In this document: positions 27,564 through 35,386 of the stretch, piece by piece
Layout: each line of letters starts with the position of its first letter
Position numbering within the stretch: position 1 is the stretch's first letter
Source of the DNA: 2-01-FULL-41-14 sp046317875
GTDB lineage: Bacteria; Pseudomonadota; Alphaproteobacteria; UBA7879; UBA5542
Direction of reading: 5' to 3'
Length of the DNA stretch: 64,000 nt
Assembly (NCBI GenBank): GCA_046317875.1
Contig: JBKCVN010000026.1
Span: 22,528-86,527, forward strand
The notes under the pieces: model-generated
The model's database searches: none
Told to the model about the DNA's origin: nothing
Seen by the model: only the letters and a program-made list of their open reading frames with translations
Made by a program: the position numbers and the translations under genes

Positions 27564-28416
27564 GTTTGCATTTGTCAATGGCGCCTATCAAAGAATGGAA
27601 CAGGCCCATATTGGACTGGAAGATCGGGGATTTCAATTTGGGGATTCCATTTATGAAGTGATCCACTTTATAGATGATGTTTATATTGATGCCGAGGGGC
27701 ATCTAGAGCGACTGGAGCGTTCAGTTTCAGAATTAGGCATGCCTTTGCCCATGCCCCGGCATATTTTGTTGATGCACATGGGGCATTTGCGAAAAAAAAA
27801 CAGAATAAAAGAGGGATTTGTTTATATCCAAATATCGCGCGGAGAAGCCCCCCGGAACCACTTGTTTCCCCAAAATACACTACCCACTTTGGTGATGATA
27901 GTGAAAAAACAGCCGTTTGCCCCCTTTGAAGCCAAAAAAGTGGTAACATTCCCCGATATTCGATGGGGACGATGCGATATTAAAACCACCAACCTATTAC
28001 CGAATGTTTTGGTCAAACAAAAAGCTTTTGAAGCAGGGGCTTTTGAGGGGTGGATGATCACCTTGGGTGGGGTAATTTCGGAGGGGAGCCTTTCAAATGC
28101 GTGGATTGTAAAAGAGGGATCTATTTATACGGCTCCCACTTCTTGCAATATCTTAGGGGGTATTACTCGGCGCCGATTAATCGCGCTTGCAGATGCGGCC
28201 CAAATCCCTGTTGTAGAAAAATCCTTTACTTTGGGCGATGCTTATGGTGCAGATGAAGCGTTTAACAGCAGTTCAAACGCCGTTGTTACTCCTATTGTTC
28301 AAATTAATGATCGTCTTATTGGGAGCGGTGATCCGGGACCCATTTCTCGCCGTCTTTATGATGCCTATATGGACTTCGTGGAACAGGAGGTGAAGCGTGA
28401 TTCAAATTTTAGATAA
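27556..28416 (+). CDS. dat: D-amino-acid (D-alanine) aminotransferase
   Basis: About 286 residues, a class IV PLP aminotransferase. RGFQFGDSIYEVI is near the start; the PLP lysine is in DIKTTNLLPNVLVKQ (about residue 145), and NSSSNAVVTPIVQIN is near the end. The enzyme interconverts D-alanine and D-glutamate, supplying D-Glu for peptidoglycan. ATG 27556 (MSRFAFVNG) overlaps the end of trkA. A branched-chain aminotransferase is a less likely reading. Confidence 0.87.
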   Translation: MSRFAFVNGAYQRMEQAHIGLEDRGFQFGDSIYEVIHFIDDVYIDAEGHLERLERSVSELGMPLPMPRHILLMHMGHLRKKNRIKEGFVYIQISRGEAPRNHLFPQNTLPTLVMIVKKQPFAPFEAKKVVTFPDIRWGRCDIKTTNLLPNVLVKQKAFEAGAFEGWMITLGGVISEGSLSNAWIVKEGSIYTAPTSCNILGGITRRRLIALADAAQIPVVEKSFTLGDAYGADEAFNSSSNAVVTPIVQINDRLIGSGDPGPISRRLYDAYMDFVEQEVKRDSNFR

Positions 28417-29122
28417 AAATGTTTCCTTATCCCCGATTGCCATTCTTTTCGATTGGGATGGGGTGTTGGCTGATACCAAAGACTTAATTAAAGACGCCTA
28501 TCTAAATGTATTTCAAGAAATTGGGAAAGAGCCCATTTCAATTGACACATTGCATCAATTGCCGGGCACTTCCCTTCGAGATTATTTTCCCCAGATTTTA
28601 GGATCCCAAGCCCCCCAAGCAGAAGTTATATTTTATCGCTATGTCCATGCGAACCATTTAACGCGGTTGCGGCAAGCTGAAGGGGCCCAACAGCTGTTAG
28701 AGTTCTTACAGGGCCATCACATGTCCATGGCGGTGATCAGCAACAAAAGGGGTGATATTTTAAGAAAAGAAATCAAACACTTTGGATGGGAGCATTTCTT
28801 TTTCGAGGTGGTGGGATCAAAGGATTGTACTGAAGACAAGCCTTCGGCAGTGCCTGTTCATCATATTTTAAGCAGGAAAAACATTGCCACCCCGAATGAG
28901 CGTGTTTGGTTGGTAGGGGATTGGACAGCGGACCTGGAATGTGCCCACCGAGCAGGGATTACTCCTGTTTTAATCAATAACCCAGATTTAAAACGAAAAA
29001 AAACCATGCCTTTTTTGCCTAAAATATATGCAGAAACATGTTTAGATTTGAAAAACTTTCTTAATCAGTGTATGACGAAAGGTAGTGAAACAAAAATAAG
29101 TGGAAAAAATGACAACAGATAA
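28397..29122 (+). CDS. HAD-superfamily hydrolase, phosphoglycolate-phosphatase-like
   Basis: 241 residues. Motif I is FDWDGVLADT (nucleophile Asp about residue 19), motif II VISNKRG, and motif III LVGDWTADLECA, where the usual GDT becomes GDW. A helical cap lies between. It dephosphorylates a small phosphorylated substrate, possibly phosphoglycolate; the exact substrate is unknown. GTG 28397 is a strong start choice because AGGAGG lies six bases upstream. It overlaps dat by 20 bases and hfq by 14. Confidence 0.87.
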   Translation: MIQILDKNVSLSPIAILFDWDGVLADTKDLIKDAYLNVFQEIGKEPISIDTLHQLPGTSLRDYFPQILGSQAPQAEVIFYRYVHANHLTRLRQAEGAQQLLEFLQGHHMSMAVISNKRGDILRKEIKHFGWEHFFFEVVGSKDCTEDKPSAVPVHHILSRKNIATPNERVWLVGDWTADLECAHRAGITPVLINNPDLKRKKTMPFLPKIYAETCLDLKNFLNQCMTKGSETKISGKNDNR

Positions 29123-29360
29123 AAAACAAAGCACACAGGATGTTTTCCTAAACCACATGCGCAAAAATAAAATTTCATTAACCATGTTTTTGGTAAATGG
29201 TATTAAACTTCAAGGAATTGTAACGGGTTTCGATAACTTTGCGGTGATGCTACGCCGTGAATCTCATCTTCAACTGGTATATAAGCATGCCATTTCAACC
29301 ATCATGCCTAATGAAGCTGTAAAGTTCTACGACCCTGAGGCTGAAGACGCTGACAGATAG
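29109..29360 (+). CDS. hfq: RNA chaperone Hfq
   Basis: 83 residues. The Sm1 motif is in NKISLTMFLVNGIKLQGIV and the Sm2 motif is YKHAISTI, the standard Hfq ring surface. It binds small RNAs and A-rich tails and helps sRNA-mRNA pairing. ATG 29109 (MTTDKKQSTQDVFLNHM) is chosen over a GTG at 29100. The C-terminus is short and acidic. hfq-hflX order is conserved in proteobacteria; hflX starts 14 bp later. Confidence 0.95.
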   Translation: MTTDKKQSTQDVFLNHMRKNKISLTMFLVNGIKLQGIVTGFDNFAVMLRRESHLQLVYKHAISTIMPNEAVKFYDPEAEDADR

Positions 29361-29374
29361 TCGGGCGAGGCGGG

Positions 29375-30661
29375 GTGACTAAAGCATTTTTGATACATCC
29401 CTATTTGGGAAATGAAAAGATGTCGGCCACACGTCAGCCGCATGACAAGCTGCGTGAACTTCAAGGATTAACAGCTGCCATTAATTTGGATGTGGCGGGT
29501 GAAGCCACCATTAAACTTCAAAAGATTAACCCTTCTACGTGCCTTGGAAAAGGGACAGTAGAAGGGTTAAAAGATTCTTTAGATCATCTTCATGTTGATT
29601 TGGTCATTATTAATCGACCGCTTAGCCCTATACAACAACGAAACCTAGAGAAAGAATGGAACCGCAAGGTGATTGATCGCACCGGTCTTATTCTGGAAAT
29701 ATTTGGCGCCCGGGCCCGCACACGGGAAGGCAGCCTGCAAGTGGAGCTGGCCTCTTTAACCTATCAACGCAGTCGACTGGTGCGATCATGGACCCACTTA
29801 GAGCGTCAACGGGGCGGGTATGGTTTTTTGGGAGGGCCCGGAGAATCGCAAATTGAATTGGATCGACGGTTGTTAGATCAACGCATTTTGCGGATTAAAC
29901 AAGATCTGTCCCAAGTTAAAAGAACCCGTGGATTACAACGAAAAGCCCGGGATAAAAATGAACTGCCCCATATTGCATTGGTGGGGTACACCAATGCGGG
30001 TAAATCCACCTTGTTTAATTTGTTAACAGGGGAAAATGTATTTGCAGAAGATTTATTATTTGCCACACTAGACCCCACGTTGCGAGCCTTTAATGGGCCC
30101 CATGGAGAGAAATGGATCTTATCTGATACGGTGGGTTTTATTTCCGATTTGCCCACCGAATTGGTGGCATCTTTCCGGGCCACCCTGGAAGAAGTGTGTG
30201 AAGCGGATCTGATTTTGCATGTGCACGATGTATCGAATCCAGAATATAAAGAACAAGCCAAAGATGTATTGAAGATTTTAAATTCTTTGTTGGCTGACCA
30301 AACACCCCCCATTTTGAATGTGTATAATAAAATTGATTTATTATCCTGGGAGGATGGCCATTATTTCCAAACATTAGCCGAGGATCGAAGCATTTGTATT
30401 TCGGCCCAGAAGGGGCAAAACAAGCAAGCGTTGTTGCAAAAAATTCATCACCTTTTATCGGCCAAGCATCATCTTTTAGAAGTGGTTTTCAAGGCAGAAA
30501 ATAGCCGTTTATTGGCCTGGTTTTATGAACATACCCAGGTTATTGAGCGAAAAGATGAAGAAAATAATATTTTTTTGCACGTAAAACTTGACGAAGCCAC
30601 CGAAAATCGGTTTAACAAGATATGGCGCGTTGAGTGCCAGCACACTTTGCGGGTGTGGTGA
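29375..30661 (+). CDS. hflX: GTPase HflX
   Basis: 428 residues: N-terminal HflX domain, Gly-rich linker GGYGFLGGPGESQIELDRR, then GTPase motifs G1 GYTNAGKS, G3 DTVGF and G4 NKIDLL. HflX splits stalled 70S ribosomes. GTG 29375 matches where the family begins (AFLIHPYLG). The last four codons and stop lie inside the tRNA-Leu gene, a 13-base overlap. Confidence 0.95.
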   Translation: MTKAFLIHPYLGNEKMSATRQPHDKLRELQGLTAAINLDVAGEATIKLQKINPSTCLGKGTVEGLKDSLDHLHVDLVIINRPLSPIQQRNLEKEWNRKVIDRTGLILEIFGARARTREGSLQVELASLTYQRSRLVRSWTHLERQRGGYGFLGGPGESQIELDRRLLDQRILRIKQDLSQVKRTRGLQRKARDKNELPHIALVGYTNAGKSTLFNLLTGENVFAEDLLFATLDPTLRAFNGPHGEKWILSDTVGFISDLPTELVASFRATLEEVCEADLILHVHDVSNPEYKEQAKDVLKILNSLLADQTPPILNVYNKIDLLSWEDGHYFQTLAEDRSICISAQKGQNKQALLQKIHHLLSAKHHLLEVVFKAENSRLLAWFYEHTQVIERKDEENNIFLHVKLDEATENRFNKIWRVECQHTLRVW

Positions 30662-30733
30662 AATTGGTAGACACACTAGATTTAGGTTCTAGCGGCGAAA
30701 GCTGTGGGGGTTCAAGTCCCTCCACCCGCACCA
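30649..30733 (+). tRNA. tRNA-Leu (anticodon UAG)
   Basis: The acceptor arm GCGGGTG (30649-30655) pairs with CACCCGC (30723-30729), followed by discriminator A and an encoded CCA. The anticodon stem CTAGA/TCTAG encloses TTTAGGT, giving UAG, and a long variable arm and GGTTCAAGTCC T-arm are present, as in class II leucine tRNAs. Its 5' end overlaps the hflX coding end, so it is probably cut from the hflX transcript. Confidence 0.97.
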
Positions 30734-30764
30734 TTCATTAAAATATAGAAAATTGAGTTTTTAC

Positions 30765-32096
30765 ATGTCCATTCAAATTAAAGAAAATCCTTCTAAGACC
30801 CTTTTAAAAGAATTCGTGGTGACGATCCCCCACAAGGATATCGAAGTTCGCATTCAACAAGAACTAGAGGTCCGTTCCAAAACGGCCCGTATTCCCGGCT
30901 TTCGTCCAGGAAAAGTGCCCGTATCTGTGATCGAACAACGCCAAGGGGCCGAAATTGCTGATGATGTGATTGATCGTTTGGTTAAGGAATCCAATGAAAA
31001 ATTAATCAAGGATCGTGGATTTAGACCGGCTTTGCGCCCGTGTTCACACCCCAATGCGCCTTACAAAAAGGGTGAAGATTTTTCGTACGTGGTGCATGTA
31101 GAATTGTTGCCTGAAATCGAAGCAGTGGATTTACAAGCCCTTGATATTACCTGTTATAAAATCAAGAAAGATGCCAAAAAATTACTAGAACTAACCACTT
31201 TGCGGGCAAAGGCTGCGGGTTCAAATGAACCGGTTAAGACCAAAAGAAAAACCCAAGTGGGCGATATTGTTAAGATCGATTTTGATGGAAAAATCGAAGG
31301 TAAACCTTTGAAGGGTGGGCAAGCCCAAGGGTATGAATTGGAATTGGGTGCCAAGCAGTTTATTCCAGGCTTCGAAGAAGGTTTGGTGGGGCATGAAAAA
31401 GGAAAAAGCCTAACCTTAAATTTGGCGTTTCCCAAAGATTATCATGAAAAAACAATTGCTGGAAAAGATGTGGCTTTTGACGTGACCATTCACGAGATCC
31501 TAGAACGCATCCCAGCCCCTGTGGATGATGAATTGGCCAAAAAACATGGCTTTGAAAACCTTAAGGCCATGGAAGAGGCGAATGCTAAAATTCTAGCCGA
31601 TTCCCATGGTCGTATGGAACATGGACAGGCTAAACAAGCTGTATTGAACGCCTTGGCTAAGGTGTATTCCTTTGATGTTCCCCCTGGCATGGTGGATATG
31701 GAATTGGACAGCATCTTCCAAAAATTAGCCGAAGAAGAAGGTATTTTAGAACCCACGGAAAGCCAAATTAAAGAATGGCGCAAAGAATATGAAAAAATTG
31801 CCGAGCGTCGCGTGCGCTTAGGTTTGGTTCTGGCAGATGTTGGGAAACGTCATAACATCCAAGTCGAGCAAAAAGAATTGACGAACCTAGTATTGGCAGA
31901 AGCTCAACGTTACCCAGGGCAGGAAACCCAAGTGATCGACTATTATCGCCAAAATCCCGGGGCAGTGAACCATTTACGTGCCCAGATTTTGGAAGAGAAA
32001 ACCGTCGACTTTATCCTAAAAACTGCTAAGATTAAGGAAAAAGAAGTTTCAGAAGAGGAATTCCTAAAAGTTGGTGAGGCAGCTGAGGTCCTCTAG
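30765..32096 (+). CDS. tig: Trigger factor
   Basis: About 443 residues: N-terminal ribosome-binding domain with the signature GFRPGKVP, FKBP-type prolyl isomerase domain (VGDIVKIDFDGKIEGKPL, FIPGFEEGLVGHEKG) and a helical C-terminal chaperone arm. It receives nascent chains at the exit tunnel. I start at ATG 30765 (MSIQIKENPSK); a TTG at 30753 adds four residues. tig-clpP order is usual. Confidence 0.95.
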   Translation: MSIQIKENPSKTLLKEFVVTIPHKDIEVRIQQELEVRSKTARIPGFRPGKVPVSVIEQRQGAEIADDVIDRLVKESNEKLIKDRGFRPALRPCSHPNAPYKKGEDFSYVVHVELLPEIEAVDLQALDITCYKIKKDAKKLLELTTLRAKAAGSNEPVKTKRKTQVGDIVKIDFDGKIEGKPLKGGQAQGYELELGAKQFIPGFEEGLVGHEKGKSLTLNLAFPKDYHEKTIAGKDVAFDVTIHEILERIPAPVDDELAKKHGFENLKAMEEANAKILADSHGRMEHGQAKQAVLNALAKVYSFDVPPGMVDMELDSIFQKLAEEEGILEPTESQIKEWRKEYEKIAERRVRLGLVLADVGKRHNIQVEQKELTNLVLAEAQRYPGQETQVIDYYRQNPGAVNHLRAQILEEKTVDFILKTAKIKEKEVSEEEFLKVGEAAEVL

Positions 32097-32115
32097 TTTA
32101 TAACATAAATAGAGG
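32090..32115 (+). promoter_or_regulatory. Hairpin pairing the clpP ribosome site with the tig stop region
   Basis: CCTCTA (32090-32095), which includes the first bases of the tig stop codon, is complementary to TAGAGG (32110-32115), the clpP Shine-Dalgarno region, across a 14-base loop. Ribosomes finishing tig would open it, so it could couple translation of the two genes (inference). Confidence 0.35.
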
Positions 32116-32121
32116 TTTAAG

Positions 32122-32748
32122 ATGTCAGATCCACTATCCACTTATATGAACACTTTGGTTCCCATGGTGATTGAACAAACACCACGAGGGGAAAGATCAT
32201 TTGATATTTATTCCCGCCTTTTGAAAGAGCGTATTATCTTTTTGGTAGGTGAAGTTAATGATCATACAGCTAGCCTCATTTGTGCACAGCTTTTATTCCT
32301 GGAAGCCGAAAACCCCAAAAAAGATATTTCTTTTTACATCAATTCCCCGGGTGGTGTGGTAACGGCAGGTCTTTCCATTTTTGATACCATGAATTATATC
32401 AAGCCCGATGTTTCAACGGTTTGTTTGGGCCAAGCGGCTTCTATGGGATCGTTGCTGTTAACGGCAGGGGCCAAGGGTAAACGATATTGCCTGCCCAATG
32501 CCCGTGTGATGGTGCACCAACCCTTGGGGGGCGCCCGCGGTCAGGCCACGGATATTGAAATCCAAGCCCGGGAAATTTTATCCTTAAGAAAACGCTTGTA
32601 CGATATTTATGTGGATTGTACGGGCCAGTCCTTTGAAACCATTGCGGATTCTATGGAGCGTGATAATTTCATGTCAGCCGAAGATGCCAAAAAATTTGGC
32701 TTAATTGATGAAATTGTCAAAACAGCGCCACACAGAAAAGACGAATAG
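32122..32748 (+). CDS. clpP: ATP-dependent Clp protease proteolytic subunit
   Basis: 208 residues with the catalytic triad Ser107 (GQAASMGSLL), His132 (VMVHQPLGG) and Asp181 (MERDNFM). ClpP forms a double heptameric chamber that degrades substrates fed by ClpX or ClpA. It follows tig by 25 bp. clpX and lon, which usually come next, are not here; the next feature is a non-coding stretch with a probable small RNA. Confidence 0.97.
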   Translation: MSDPLSTYMNTLVPMVIEQTPRGERSFDIYSRLLKERIIFLVGEVNDHTASLICAQLLFLEAENPKKDISFYINSPGGVVTAGLSIFDTMNYIKPDVSTVCLGQAASMGSLLLTAGAKGKRYCLPNARVMVHQPLGGARGQATDIEIQAREILSLRKRLYDIYVDCTGQSFETIADSMERDNFMSAEDAKKFGLIDEIVKTAPHRKDE

Positions 32749-32772
32749 ATCCTGAAATTTTTTCCTCTTTAG

Positions 32773-32793
32773 GCCCCTTGTGATCCAAGGGGC
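32773..32793 (+). other. GC-rich hairpin after clpP
   Basis: GCCCCTT (32773-32779) pairs perfectly with AAGGGGC (32787-32793) around GTGATCC. No T-run follows on either strand, so it is not a classical intrinsic terminator. It may still mark the end of the clpP message by RNA processing or protect its 3' end. Confidence 0.45.
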
Positions 32794-32808
32794 GAATTAC
32801 GCATAAGT

Positions 32809-32814
32809 TATGAT
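32809..32814 (+). promoter_or_regulatory. Candidate -10 element of the small RNA
   Basis: TATGAT at 32809-32814 is one base from the TATAAT consensus and would place transcription start near 32821. I see no good -35 at 16-18 bases upstream. Confidence 0.35.
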
Positions 32815-32820
32815 CATAAA

Positions 32821-33000
32821 ATTCTTTGAAATGAAGTGTTCTCTTATCGGGATTTTTTCCCCTGGTGCCAATGTGAACCATAGGCTTCCTGAGAAAGAAT
32901 CTTCAGAAAATGTTACAAGGGTTTTTGGTCTCCCTTATTGGTCTTTAGTGGGGAAAGGTTGAGACAGGACTTTTAACCAAGTGGTTGTAGGTCTTTTTTT
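32821..33000 (+). ncRNA. Putative small RNA, 6S-RNA-like
   Basis: This is the only gap over 300 bases (32749-33056), and it shows RNA-type signals without a reading frame. Complementary blocks are nested in order: AAGTGTTCTC (32834-32843) with GAGAC (32961-32965) and ACTT (32969-32972), TTTCCCC (32856-32862) with GGGGAAA (32950-32956), CCAAT (32868-32872) with ATTGG (32937-32941), ACCA (32877-32880) with TGGT (32926-32929). This gives one long, interrupted hairpin of about 170 bases, the shape of 6S RNA, which mimics an open promoter to bind RNA polymerase. The primary elements GTGTTC, CGGG and TCCCCTG recall the 5' half of E. coli 6S. The ACTT pairing competes with the 3' terminator. Identity is tentative. 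Confidence 0.45.
32968..33000 (+). terminator. Intrinsic terminator of the putative small RNA
   Basis: GACTTTTAACCA (32968-32979) pairs with TGGTTGTAGGTC (32982-32993) with one mismatch and two G-T pairs, directly followed by seven T (32994-33000). Confidence 0.7.
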
Positions 33001-33056
33001 AATGAAGATATAATAATAGTTTAGTGAGAGAGCCTCAACCAGCAGAGATATGAAAG

Positions 33057-33635
33057 CTAGCAAAGATATTTAATAATGATAAATCCACCAATCAGTAACC
33101 CTAGGAAAAGGGAACTGACCAACATCATGTTTTCTTGAATAATAGTGTTCATTCGGGCCCCCCATTTCCATACCACGGCGGCTTCTAGGTAGAAACGAAT
33201 GGCGCGGGACAGGGTAGAGGCCACCATAAAAAGCCAGAAATCAAACTTTACAGCGCCTGCTGTGATGGTGACCAGTTTAAACGGAATGGGGGTGAAGGCT
33301 TTTATCACAATGGCCCAAAATCCCCACTCGTGAAAAAAAGCTTGGAAGGTAGCCATTTTATCCACCAATCCATAGGTTTGTAAAATGGGCATTCCCAGCC
33401 GTTCAAATAAATAAAACCCAATGGCATATCCTAGGGCGCCCCCCACCACAGAGGCAGCGGTGGTTACGAAGGCCAGAAACCAGGCCCGCTCTTTATGGGC
33501 CACAATCATGGGAACCATCATGGGATCAGGGGGTATAAAGGAGATCGAGCTTTCGGTAAAAGAAACCAGCGCTAAATACCAGGGGGCATGACGATGTTTA
33601 GATTTTTCTAAGAGCCAAAGATACAATTTTTTCAT
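33057..33635 (-). CDS. DedA/YqaA-family membrane protein
   Basis: About 192 residues with the VTT/DedA pattern: SFTESSISFIPPDPMMVPM, then GGALGYAIGFYLFERLG, and FTPIPFKLVTITAGAVKFDF, with several membrane helices. Family members are proposed lipid scramblases or transporters in the inner membrane. The reading frame extends to 33746, but that would overlap the divergent nuoI start, and homologues begin like MKKLYLWLLEK, so I prefer ATG 33635 (33647 is the alternative). The function is family-level only. Confidence 0.82.
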   Translation of the reverse strand: MKKLYLWLLEKSKHRHAPWYLALVSFTESSISFIPPDPMMVPMIVAHKERAWFLAFVTTAASVVGGALGYAIGFYLFERLGMPILQTYGLVDKMATFQAFFHEWGFWAIVIKAFTPIPFKLVTITAGAVKFDFWLFMVASTLSRAIRFYLEAAVVWKWGARMNTIIQENMMLVSSLFLGLLIGGFIIIKYLC

Positions 33636-33713
33636 CTTCCCCAGCATAGAAGACCAGGCAGGGCTTGTCAAAGTCTTCGTGACACCCTTATCAGAGTATT
33701 GTAATGTTTTTTC

Positions 33714-34157
33714 ATGCGGTTGTTTTTTTATACTTTTTGGTTCCATATAAGATTCTTTTTCTTAGTGCCTTTTTGGGCATTTCAAAGGTTCTTTCGTGGC
33801 CTTTTTAAACGTCGCCCTATGGATTCATGGCAAGGAAAAGACCTGGCTTTGTTTGAAAATGCCCAAGGTCAGTTAAAATGTGTGGGGTGTAAACTATGCG
33901 AGATTGCCTGCCCCGCAGAAGCCATTTTTATTGATACGAATGTGGATGATAAAGGGCAGCCCTATCCCCAACGGTTTGATGTGGATATGGGAAAGTGCAT
34001 TTCGTGTGGGTTATGTGAACAGGCGTGCCCGGTAGATGCCATTGGGTTCGTGGATCGTTTGTCGCTAAGCTTGGATGATAAAAAAAGCCTTTATTATTCA
34101 AAAGATACTTTACGGCTAAATGGCCAATCAGGGGCCAAGAAGGAAGGTGGGGTATGA
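33714..34157 (+). CDS. nuoI: NADH-quinone oxidoreductase subunit I-like ferredoxin protein
   Basis: 147 residues. An N-terminal hydrophobic amphipathic helix (residues 2-30) is followed by two 4Fe-4S motifs, CVGCKLCEIACPAEAI and CISCGLCEQACPVDAI, each followed by the NuoI spacing (FDVDMGKC). NuoI carries clusters N6a and N6b in the peripheral arm of respiratory complex I. Similarity is clear but the protein is shorter and diverged. Its stop overlaps the start of the nuoJ-like gene (ATGA). No other nuo gene is adjacent. Confidence 0.78.
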   Translation: MRLFFYTFWFHIRFFFLVPFWAFQRFFRGLFKRRPMDSWQGKDLALFENAQGQLKCVGCKLCEIACPAEAIFIDTNVDDKGQPYPQRFDVDMGKCISCGLCEQACPVDAIGFVDRLSLSLDDKKSLYYSKDTLRLNGQSGAKKEGGV

Positions 34158-34792
34158 ACGCATACGATATGGGATTTTATGCCCTGGCCACGGGAATTGC
34201 TGGCACCAGCTTTTTGTTTCTATATCTGAAAAACCCCATCCGAGTTTTGCTTGCCTTTGCCTTTTTGGTGGTTGCAATTGTTGGATTATTAATTTTATCG
34301 GGCGCCATCTTTCCGGCCTTATTAGTGCTTGTTTTTTATGCCGCTTTGATCAGTGCTTTTTTAATTTTTCACATGATGACCCAAAACCACACATCCCCCA
34401 AGGTGCCACCCTTAACCTGGGGATATAAGGTGTTTTCTTTATTCATATTATCTGCTTTGGCCGCAGAAATGGGTTTTGTATTAATCCACAACTCTACTTT
34501 ATCTTTTGATGCCCCTGTCAAATCAGAAACAAGCCTGTCACCTACTTTGATAGGGGAAATTTTGTATACAGATTATCCCTTTTTTGTGGTGTATTTGGGT
34601 ATCCTATTTTTTGTGACTTTTTTAGTGGTTATTTTGCTAACGGGGTCCAAAAAATCAAAATCATCTAAGCAGAGATCCGTTGAAAAAGTTCAAAGAAATA
34701 TGGTATCTATTGAGTTGAAAGACTTAAAATTTACCAAAGATGCTGATGAGACTGATCAGTCAGAGGTATCTAGACCAGATCAAGCTTTGTAA
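34154..34792 (+). CDS. nuoJ: NADH-quinone oxidoreductase subunit J-like protein
   Basis: 212 residues with five membrane helices; KNPIRVLLAFAFLVVAIVGL and the following helix, FPALLVLVFYAALISAFLIF, match the NuoJ pattern of complex I. The usual conserved YVGAxxVLF stretch here reads FYAALISAFLIF, so the conserved Gly is lost. The C-terminal 45 residues are charged and extra. NuoJ is a membrane-arm subunit at the quinone/proton interface. Translation is coupled to nuoI. Its end overlaps the convergent sleB gene by 13 bases. Confidence 0.72.
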   Translation: MNAYDMGFYALATGIAGTSFLFLYLKNPIRVLLAFAFLVVAIVGLLILSGAIFPALLVLVFYAALISAFLIFHMMTQNHTSPKVPPLTWGYKVFSLFILSALAAEMGFVLIHNSTLSFDAPVKSETSLSPTLIGEILYTDYPFFVVYLGILFFVTFLVVILLTGSKKSKSSKQRSVEKVQRNMVSIELKDLKFTKDADETDQSEVSRPDQAL

Positions 34793-35385
34793 AAAATGTG
34801 TTGGTGAATTTCAGCCACACGAAGCATGTTTTTTTGTTGGGCCCAGGTGGGATTCACCCATCGGGCGTGATAATGGTTGGCCCCATGGGTAATGTCTTTG
34901 TCGGATAAAAGGGCCAAGAGGGTGGCTTGGTACGCTTGTCGGAAATCGGGATTATTAAAGGTTACCGATTGGATGGCATAATAATTAGGATCTTGTTCAT
35001 TCCAACAAGAAAATTGATTCTTTTGTAAAATAACTGCTTGCACGGAATTGGGCCAATTTCGGTGGTCCTTGACACGATTTAAAATGACATGGGCAATGGC
35101 TTTCAAAGCCTGAATTGATTTTTCACCGCGGGCCTCTCCAAAAACCGTGCGCGCGATCAAATCAATCTCTTTTCTTTGCGAGGGGGTGAGGGGGCGCAAA
35201 TAGCCTTTTAAATCGGACAAGGAAGGTAAGGGGTTTGACTCGAGGGCATATAAGGGGTTGCGATAATGATCAAACAAGAGATAGCTGCCTGCAAACCCTA
35301 GCATGCCTAAACCCATCAAAAAGGCAAAATAGGATGTTTTTGCCTTGAGAGAATTTTTTTCTGGTGCGGGGGTAGGGCCTATCAT
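34780..35385 (-). CDS. Cell wall hydrolase, SleB family
   Basis: 201 residues: an N-terminal membrane helix (about residues 14-38), then a Hydrolase_2/SleB domain with ARTVFGEARGE (the catalytic Glu region), AHVILNRVKDHRNWP, NQFSCW and GANHYHARWVNPTWA. Members cleave the glycan strand of peptidoglycan as lytic transglycosylases. Anchored in the inner membrane, the domain faces the periplasm. It starts 1 bp after the nfu stop, so it is the last gene of trxA-nfu-sleB. Confidence 0.86.
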   Translation of the reverse strand: MIGPTPAPEKNSLKAKTSYFAFLMGLGMLGFAGSYLLFDHYRNPLYALESNPLPSLSDLKGYLRPLTPSQRKEIDLIARTVFGEARGEKSIQALKAIAHVILNRVKDHRNWPNSVQAVILQKNQFSCWNEQDPNYYAIQSVTFNNPDFRQAYQATLLALLSDKDITHGANHYHARWVNPTWAQQKNMLRVAEIHQHIFYKA

Positions 35386-35386
35386 C

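Noticed and set aside
32773..32793. Hairpin after clpP as an intrinsic terminator
   Set aside because: Perfect GC-rich stem but no T-run on either strand; listed only as a structure.
33636..33746. Extended N-terminus of the DedA-family gene
   Set aside because: Would overlap the divergent nuoI start and has no similarity to the family; internal ATG preferred.
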